Source: Sphingomonadaceae bacterium (GTDB lineage: Bacteria; Pseudomonadota; Alphaproteobacteria; Sphingomonadales; Sphingomonadaceae). From it: a stretch of 5,700 nt of DNA. Shown here piece by piece: positions 1-3,554 of the stretch. How positions within the stretch are numbered: the stretch's first letter is position 1; each line of letters opens with the position of its first letter. The stretch covers positions 1 to 5,700 of the forward strand of contig JAGREF010000371.1 of the NCBI GenBank assembly GCA_020446665.1. Direction: 5' to 3'. The notes beneath the pieces are model-generated. The model worked only from the letters and a program-made list of their open reading frames with translations. It was not told the DNA's origin and searched no databases. The translations under genes were made by a program, and so were the position numbers.

Positions 1-1
1 A

Positions 2-253
2 CAGGATGAACACGCCGATGATCACCGTCGCGCCAAAGCGCCAGTTCATCCGGCCCGTCAGCATCAGGAAACCAACCGCGGCCACTGCCATCACCGCCAC
101 GGCGGTTGCGACGCTGCCCAGCAGCGTACCCTGCAACCAGCTGAGCGCTGCGACAATCGGGCCGGAACCAGCCGGATCAGCAGCCTGCTGCGCAAAAGCG
201 GCGGTGGGGCTGAAAGCCAAAGCAAAGGCAGCAAGGCGGGAAAGCGAACGCAT
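2..253 (-). CDS. virB2: VirB2/TrbC-family type IV secretion pilin subunit (partial, 3' end cut by window edge)
   Basis: The 84 visible residues start MRSLSRLAAF and lack their C terminus. A signal peptide with an Ala/Phe-rich core ends in an AFA|QQ site (about residues 1-21). A short extracellular stretch follows, then a hydrophobic helix (about 43-66, TLLGSVATAVAVMAVAAVGF), a small polar loop TGRMNWRFG (66-74), and the start of a second hydrophobic helix (ATVIIGVFIL). Signal peptide, two membrane helices and a GR-containing loop between them is the usual layout of VirB2/TrbC prepilins, which are normally about 95-120 residues long, so roughly 15-35 residues are missing. In the family, the mature protein sits in the inner membrane and polymerises into the T-pilus or conjugative pilus. 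The gene begins 5 bp after the lytic transglycosylase stop. A GGAG lies at 269-266 inside that gene, 12 nt before the ATG, which suggests translational coupling. Assignment is by architecture; the symbol is family-level. Confidence 0.82.
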   Translation of the reverse strand, partial: MRSLSRLAAFALAFSPTAAFAQQAADPAGSGPIVAALSWLQGTLLGSVATAVAVMAVAAVGFLMLTGRMNWRFGATVIIGVFIL

Positions 254-258
254 AATGA

Positions 259-897
259 TCAGTTACTCCGGGAATAGTTGGACAGGCGGCCCATAATGGC
301 CGCGACATATTGTTTTGTCTCGCGAATATTGGGGACGCCGCCTGCCTTGATCACGCGATTGGGCCCGGCATTATAGGCCGCCAGCGCTTTTTCCAGATCG
401 CCATCAAAGCGATCAAGCTGTTCGCGCAGATACCGCGCGCCACCTTCGAGATTGGCATAGGGATCGCTGGCATCGACGCCGAGATAGCGCGCCGTGCCCG
501 GCATCAGCTGGGCGAGCCCGCGCGCGCCGACGGGCGAGCGAGCATTGGCATTCCACCGGCTTTCCTGCCACACAACCGCTTCCAGCAAGGCCGGACTGAG
601 ATCGAACCGGCGCGCCAGCTCCTGGATTTTCGCGGAATATTGGGCGGGAACATAGGCGCCATGCTGGCCTGTATCGGCCACGACGTGCTCCGGCTGCCAG
701 ACTTCTTCGGGGACGATTTCGGGCGCAGCCGCCAGCGCAGGTGTGGCGACATCCATCACCGGCGCGGCCGCAACCTGCCCGCCGGCCACCCAGCGCGCAC
801 CTTCACTACCAATCTCCATGACGTCCGCGCTTGCTGGCACGGCCATCAGGCCAAAGCCCGCGAGAATCGCGCACCGGGCCATTCTGGCAAGAATCAT
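259..897 (-). CDS. virB1: Exported lytic transglycosylase, SLT domain, VirB1-like
   Basis: This 212-residue protein is predicted to cleave the peptidoglycan glycan strand so that the secretion apparatus can cross the wall. A signal peptide (MILARMARC..., likely cut at PASA|DV, residues 24/25) is followed by an Ala/Pro-rich linker to about residue 85. The SLT (GH23-like) domain covers about 90-200. Visible motifs are QESRWN with the putative catalytic Glu112, PVGARGLAQLMPGTA (about 122-136), AYNAGP (174-179) and ETKQYV (193-198). All hallmark motifs are present, so it should be active. The start was set at 897 because GGAGG (907-903) lies 5 nt upstream and the signal peptide then begins directly. 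An in-frame ATG at 912 would add MTEAS but has only a weak GGGG before it. The next gene, a VirB2-like pilin, starts 5 bp downstream, which supports a VirB1 role over a housekeeping transglycosylase. Confidence 0.9.
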   Translation of the reverse strand: MILARMARCAILAGFGLMAVPASADVMEIGSEGARWVAGGQVAAAPVMDVATPALAAAPEIVPEEVWQPEHVVADTGQHGAYVPAQYSAKIQELARRFDLSPALLEAVVWQESRWNANARSPVGARGLAQLMPGTARYLGVDASDPYANLEGGARYLREQLDRFDGDLEKALAAYNAGPNRVIKAGGVPNIRETKQYVAAIMGRLSNYSRSN

Positions 898-927
898 CGA
901 AGCCTCCGTCATGCCCCAATGCTTACC

Positions 928-949
928 CTAAATGACAATGCGGTGACAG
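928..949 (-). promoter_or_regulatory. Pho-box-like direct repeat upstream of virB1
   Basis: Read on the minus strand, the sequence is CTGTCAC-CGCA-TTGTCAT-TTAG, two 7-mers starting exactly 11 bp apart. This matches the known PhoB half-site layout (CTGTCAT, 4 AT-rich bases, CTGTCAT), with changes at one position in each half. It points towards virB1 and ends about 31 bp before its start codon. No good -10 hexamer lies 10 bp downstream: positions 917-912 read GGGGCA, and TAAGCA at 925-920 is poor. The pattern is clear but its function is uncertain. Confidence 0.35.
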
Positions 950-979
950 TGTGGCCGCTGGCAGTCCAATCCAAGGCCA

Positions 980-1019
980 AAATGCGACGACCCGCCAGGC
1001 GCGATCCGGGCGGGTCGTC
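980..1019 (-). terminator. Probable intrinsic terminator after the TPR-like gene
   Basis: GACGACCCGCC (986-996) and GGCGGGTCGTC (1009-1019) form a perfect 11-bp GC-rich stem with a 12-nt loop. On the minus strand the stem is followed by GCATTTT (to 980), a short T run. On the plus strand no T run follows. It lies about 130 bp beyond the stop of the TPR-like gene and before virB1, so it probably ends the TPR transcript and insulates the secretion operon. The weak T tract leaves room for another role. Confidence 0.5.
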
Positions 1020-1052
1020 TGATGCTCGGTGGCATCTTAATATAGAGGCCAC

Positions 1053-1080
1053 ATTATAATGGAGGGGCTGTATCTATCAC
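1053..1080 (-). promoter_or_regulatory. Weak sigma70-like promoter candidate facing virB1
   Basis: On the minus strand a perfect TATAAT (1058-1053) is preceded, after 16 nt, by GTGATA (1080-1075), which matches TTGACA at four of six positions. ATTATAAT is palindromic, so the -10 is not strand-specific, but no plus-strand gene follows. A transcript from here would have to pass the inverted repeat at 1019-986 before reaching virB1, which weakens the case. Confidence 0.22.
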
Positions 1081-1147
1081 GGCTGGGGTAACCATGCGGA
1101 CCGCCAAACCCGAAAACGCGTGGTGTCAGCGCCCCATCAACGCCCAA

Positions 1148-1510
1148 TTAGCGCATCGTAAGGCGGCTCCGCTCCCCAAAATCACCGCGATCGAGCATGG
1201 TCAGCGCCTTGCGCGCGAGATAGCGCGAATCGCGCCATTCTCCGCCCGCCGTTTCCAACTGCACCCGGTTGTCACTGCGCGCTGCCGCTTCAAACAGGCT
1301 GCGCGCGCGTTCGCCTTCACCCTGGCGGGCATAGGCAATGCCAAGATTGATCAGCCGGGCCGGATCATCCGCCTCCAGCGCGTCGTTCAACTCAATCGTG
1401 GCGATAGCGGCGACATTGCGCCCGTCGCGCAGCTCTTCATAGCCGACATCAGCAACAGCGGCCGGGGCCTGACCCAGCATCAGCACGGCAAGTATAGTGC
1501 CTGCAACCAT
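1148..1510 (-). CDS. Small exported TPR-like protein of unknown function
   Basis: The protein has 120 residues. A signal peptide (MVAGTILAVLMLGQAPAAVA|DV, cut near residue 20) suggests export to the periplasm. Residues about 51-80 (ARLINLGIAYARQGEGERARSLFEAAARSD) fit one tetratricopeptide repeat, with Gly57, Tyr60, Gly64 and Ala69 at consensus positions. The preceding helix region (about 24-48) and the C-terminal segment WRDSRYLARKALTML (about 92-106) may form partial repeats. TPRs usually mediate protein contacts; no enzyme motif is visible. The start at 1510 is chosen because GGGAG (1522-1518) lies 7 nt upstream and the signal peptide begins there. The frame stays open to an ATG at 1690, but that extension is not protein-like and runs through the regulatory region. 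The gene is divergent from the lipoprotein gene and is separated from virB1 by a hairpin, so a link to either neighbour is unproven. Confidence 0.75.
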   Translation of the reverse strand: MVAGTILAVLMLGQAPAAVADVGYEELRDGRNVAAIATIELNDALEADDPARLINLGIAYARQGEGERARSLFEAAARSDNRVQLETAGGEWRDSRYLARKALTMLDRGDFGERSRLTMR

Positions 1511-1575
1511 GACAACTCTCCCTTTTCTCTCATTTACGAACAGGAAGATGCGCCTCGGCCCGGCTGACTGCAATG

Positions 1576-1596
1576 AAAATGTCACAATGTCATTTT
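1576..1596. repeat. 21-bp imperfect palindrome, candidate operator
   Basis: AAAATG (1576-1581) and CATTTT (1591-1596) are inverted around a centre at 1586; 8 of 10 base pairs are symmetrical. It sits 66 bp upstream of the TPR-like start codon, where a repressor or activator dimer could bind. The same segment also contains TGTC three times at 8-bp steps (1580, 1588, 1596), so its symmetry could be incidental. No regulator family is assigned. Confidence 0.3.
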
Positions 1597-1617
1597 GTCG
1601 TAACATTAGAGTGTCCC

Positions 1618-1639
1618 AGCCCCGGAAATCCGGGCTTTT
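1618..1639 (+). terminator. Terminator-like hairpin in the divergent region
   Basis: AGCCCCGG (1618-1625) pairs with CCGGGCT (1630-1636), with one bulged C, around a 4-nt AAAT loop. TTT, C and TT follow on the plus strand. This resembles a weak intrinsic terminator, yet no plus-strand gene lies upstream. It could stop antisense read-through from the minus-strand genes, end a small RNA, or be a protein site. Confidence 0.35.
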
Positions 1640-1674
1640 CTTGTTACAGACACCACCACGCCAGACCTCCTTTG

Positions 1675-1712
1675 GTGTCATATTCGTCATATTGCCGTCA
1701 TTTATAAGTCAT
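1675..1712 (+). promoter_or_regulatory. Pho box array (probable PhoB binding sites)
   Basis: GTCAT occurs at 1677, 1686, 1697 and 1708 on the plus strand; the last three are exactly 11 bp apart. The 7-mers are GTGTCAT, TCGTCAT, CCGTCAT and AAGTCAT, separated by AT-rich spacers such as ATTG and TTTA. PhoB of the PhoR/PhoB phosphate-starvation system is known to bind tandem 11-bp units of CTGTCAT plus four AT-rich bases, so the layout fits well even though the first two bases of each unit vary. A perfect CTGTCAT also occurs at 1741-1747, out of phase. The array faces the lipoprotein gene. Function is inferred from pattern alone. Confidence 0.66.
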
Positions 1713-1715
1713 TGA

Positions 1716-1721
1716 AATAAT
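1716..1721 (+). promoter_or_regulatory. -10 hexamer of a probable PhoB-dependent promoter
   Basis: AATAAT matches TATAAT at five of six positions. It lies 10 bp after the 22-bp Pho box formed by the units at 1684-1705. In known PhoB-activated promoters the box replaces the -35 and sits about this far from the -10. Transcription would begin near 1728, giving a leader of about 95 nt before the lipoprotein gene. No good -35 is visible, as expected for an activator-dependent promoter. Confidence 0.5.
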
Positions 1722-1768
1722 AGAGTTTCCTGCAAAGAAACTGTCATGTCCCGCGCCTAGCCGAGTCA

Positions 1769-1807
1769 CCGAGACCTCGCTCTCGCATTCTGATTCTCGG
1801 TTTTTTT
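1769..1807 (+). terminator. Leader hairpin with T7 tract, possible attenuator
   Basis: CCGAGA (1769-1774) pairs with TCTCGG (1795-1800) around a 20-nt loop, followed at once by seven Ts (1801-1807) and then by the Shine-Dalgarno GAGGGGA (1808-1814). A second CCGAG at 1761-1765 can pair with the same CTCGG, and GAGA (1771-1774) can pair with TCTC (1781-1784), so mutually exclusive folds exist. The stem is short for a strong terminator. Because it lies between the predicted promoter and the gene, it may attenuate transcription or affect ribosome access. Confidence 0.4.
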
Positions 1808-1823
1808 GAGGGGACCGCTACCC

Positions 1824-3404
1824 GTGAAGACACTCCACCGCTCGCTCGTAATTGGCTGCAGCATGCTGGCACTCGCCGGCTGTGGCGGCGATGAGATTGT
1901 TTCGCCCGGCACGGGCGGCAATATCACCATCAACAATTCCACCTCCACACCGGCTCCGACGCCAACCCCAACGCCGACCAGTACGCTGGTTACCCCGGCC
2001 AATGGCTGCCCGACCATCTCCGACCCGCAAGGTCTGACCGACGAAGGCACCATCACCGGCCCGACCGGTGAATATCGCATCTGCACCCTGCCCGCGCGCT
2101 TCAATACCTCGTCCACCCTGCCGCAGATCAGCGGACTGCTCTATCGCATGGCAGGACGCGTGGATGTCGGCACGGATGGAGGCCCGACCCCTGATGCTTC
2201 GGATGGCTTCAGCGATACTGATGTCACTCTCACAATCGAACCGGGCGTGATAATCTATGCCAGCGGATCATCCTTCCTGATGGTCAACCGCGGCAACCAG
2301 ATCAACGCCGTCGGCACCGCCGCCAAGCCGATCATCTTCACCAGTCGCGACAATGTTCTGGGCCTGAACAATGACAGTTCTTCCGGCCAGTGGGGCGGTG
2401 TGGTTCTGGGTGGCCGCGCGCCGGTCACTGACTGTTCGGCTCCGGGGGCAACGCCGGGCACGATCAACTGCGAACGCCAGGTCGAAGGGGCGGCGCAGCC
2501 TGCCCTGTTCGGCGGCGCGACCAATAATGACAGCTCTGGCCGCATGGAATATGTGCAGATCCGCTATTCCGGCTTCGTGCTGTCCGGTGACAACGAACTG
2601 CAATCTCTGACCACCGGTGGCACCGGCACGGGCACTGTGCTGAACCACATCATGAGCTATAACAGCTCGGACGATGGCGTCGAATTCTTCGGTGGCTTCG
2701 TCAATGTGAAGCACCTGATCGTAGTCGGTGCGGAAGATGACGGTCTCGACACCGACACCGGTGTAAAGGCGAACATGCAATATGTCGTCGTTATCCAGCG
2801 CCCCGGCGCCGGTGACACGATCATCGAAGCGGACTCGTCCAACGCTGCGATCGACAACACACCGCGTCAGAACACGCAGATATCCAACGCTACCTTTGTT
2901 CACCAGAACCCGGCAGCGAGCCAGGCGATCCGCATCCGCGGCGGGGCAGACTATACGCTGACCAATACGGTGGTTTCCGCCCCGAACAGCACCTGCCTGC
3001 GGATTGACGACGCGGAAACGCTGCGCGCAGCCAATGCGGGGCTGGACGATGTTGGTCCGGTGGTTTTCCAGTCGGTCGTGCTGGCTTGTAACGATCCGTT
3101 CCGCAGCGGCAGCAACGGGGTGAGCGAACAGAATGTGACGGATGCGTTCAACGCCGGCACGAACAACAACTCCGCCTACACCGCCACGCTGACGAACCTG
3201 TTCATCAATGGCGCCAATGAGGATGCGCTGACTGCATTCAATGCAAGCACCCTCATCACCAGCCCGTCGAGCTTCTTCGACAATGCCGGTTTCGTGGGCG
3301 CGGTGCGCAGTTCCGACACCTGGCAACAGGGCTGGACCTGCGACTCCTCCACTGTCGCTTTCGGCAGCAACACCGGCAGTTGCGCCAGCCTGCCGGTTTT
3401 CTGA
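1824..3404 (+). CDS. Outer membrane lipoprotein, beta-helix-like, paired with a TonB-dependent receptor
   Basis: The protein has 526 residues. Residues 1-20 form a lipoprotein signal peptide with lipobox LAGC (Cys20). Gly at +2 avoids the Asp retention signal, so an outer membrane location is likely. A Thr/Pro linker (about 40-57, with a PTPTPTPT core) follows. The body carries motifs I associate with lipoproteins found beside TonB receptors, many in Bacteroidetes: LTIEPGVIIYASG (136-148), KPIIFTS, GQWGGVVLGGRAPV, GRMEYVQIRYSG, DDGVEFFGGFVNVKHLIVVGAEDDGLDTD, and a C-terminal FVGAVRSSD-W-QGWTC. The short repeating beta-strand pattern suggests a right-handed parallel beta-helix. Eight further cysteines come in four near pairs (62/87, 204/216, 391/422, 506/520), consistent with disulfides outside the cytoplasm. 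The GTG start at 1824 is preferred: GAGGGGA (1808-1814) is 9 nt upstream and the signal peptide starts there; a TTG at 1806 would overlap that site. No catalytic residues are recognised. A substrate-capture partner role for the downstream receptor is inferred. Confidence 0.82.
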   Translation: MKTLHRSLVIGCSMLALAGCGGDEIVSPGTGGNITINNSTSTPAPTPTPTPTSTLVTPANGCPTISDPQGLTDEGTITGPTGEYRICTLPARFNTSSTLPQISGLLYRMAGRVDVGTDGGPTPDASDGFSDTDVTLTIEPGVIIYASGSSFLMVNRGNQINAVGTAAKPIIFTSRDNVLGLNNDSSSGQWGGVVLGGRAPVTDCSAPGATPGTINCERQVEGAAQPALFGGATNNDSSGRMEYVQIRYSGFVLSGDNELQSLTTGGTGTGTVLNHIMSYNSSDDGVEFFGGFVNVKHLIVVGAEDDGLDTDTGVKANMQYVVVIQRPGAGDTIIEADSSNAAIDNTPRQNTQISNATFVHQNPAASQAIRIRGGADYTLTNTVVSAPNSTCLRIDDAETLRAANAGLDDVGPVVFQSVVLACNDPFRSGSNGVSEQNVTDAFNAGTNNNSAYTATLTNLFINGANEDALTAFNASTLITSPSSFFDNAGFVGAVRSSDTWQQGWTCDSSTVAFGSNTGSCASLPVF

Positions 3405-3418
3405 TCGGCCATGAAAAT

Positions 3419-3457
3419 GGGGGTGCGGCTGCCTGTTCCGGCCCGCATCCCCTTTTT
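3419..3457 (+). terminator. Intrinsic terminator between lipoprotein and receptor genes
   Basis: GGGGGTGCGG (3419-3428) pairs with CCGCATCCCC (3443-3452) over 10 bp with one G-T wobble. The loop can add a 3-bp inner stem (3431-3433 with 3440-3442). TTTTT (3453-3457) follows directly. It starts 15 bp after the lipoprotein stop. It should end or reduce transcription before the receptor gene, so the receptor may depend on partial read-through or on its own promoter, for which no convincing hexamers are seen in 3458-3540. Confidence 0.75.
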
Positions 3458-3554
3458 CTCATTCCGGGCTGAACCGCCCGCACAATCCGGCGCAGATGCC
3501 CATGCATCGCGCTTTCCAGGAATTCGGACCTGAACGATGAAGGGGTCTTACATC

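Larger units (their letters stand above)
898..1147. other. Intergenic region between the TPR-like gene and virB1
   Basis: This stretch of 250 bp carries no convincing gene. It holds, from right to left on the minus strand, a weak promoter-like sequence around 1080-1053, a strong inverted repeat at 986-1019, a Pho-box-like direct repeat at 949-928, and the virB1 ribosome binding site at 907-903. Plus-strand open frames that cross it run antisense through the flanking genes and look like shadows. Confidence 0.6.
1511..1823. other. Divergent intergenic regulatory region (313 bp, no gene)
   Basis: This region separates the minus-strand TPR-like gene from the plus-strand lipoprotein gene and is AT-richer in its middle than the flanking coding DNA. 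It holds, from left to right: the TPR-gene ribosome binding site (1522-1518), a 21-bp imperfect palindrome (1576-1596), a hairpin with a short T run (1618-1639), a cluster of GTCAT repeats with Pho-box spacing (1675-1712), a -10-like hexamer (1716-1721), a lone CTGTCAT (1741-1747), a leader hairpin with seven Ts (1769-1807), and the lipoprotein Shine-Dalgarno sequence (1808-1814). No small ORF with a convincing start was found. Confidence 0.7.

Noticed and set aside
1032..1050. Small inverted repeat GTGGC...GCCAC near 1030-1051
   Set aside because: Only five base pairs with a long AT-rich loop and no T run; not distinguishable from chance.
310..1059. Long plus-strand open frame of 249 codons opposite virB1
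   Set aside because: It is antisense to a gene with full SLT motifs, has no family-like motifs and no ribosome binding site worth noting. It is an effect of GC-rich codon bias.
1094..1567. Plus-strand open frame of 157 codons opposite the TPR-like gene
   Set aside because: The minus-strand product has a signal peptide, a good ribosome binding site and a TPR pattern; the plus-strand product has none of these.
1511..1690. Upstream extension of the TPR-like gene to an ATG at 1690
   Set aside because: The added 60 residues have no recognisable character, would bury the signal peptide, and run through the palindrome, hairpin and Pho boxes. The ATG at 1510 has a well-placed GGGAG.
1960..1983. Short Thr/Pro-coding repeat (alternating ACG/CCG-like codons)
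   Set aside because: It looks like a microsatellite but simply encodes the flexible linker between the lipid anchor and the folded domain; the codons vary and no expansion is evident.
2268..3326. Minus-strand open frame of 352 codons opposite the lipoprotein gene
   Set aside because: The plus-strand frame has a signal peptide, lipobox and recognisable family motifs. The antisense product is rich in Arg, Val and Gly with no motif, as expected of a shadow frame.
3537..3554. Earlier in-frame ATG for the TonB receptor
   Set aside because: It would place the AGGGG ribosome binding site inside the coding sequence and has no good site of its own. The ATG at 3555 gives a compact signal peptide.
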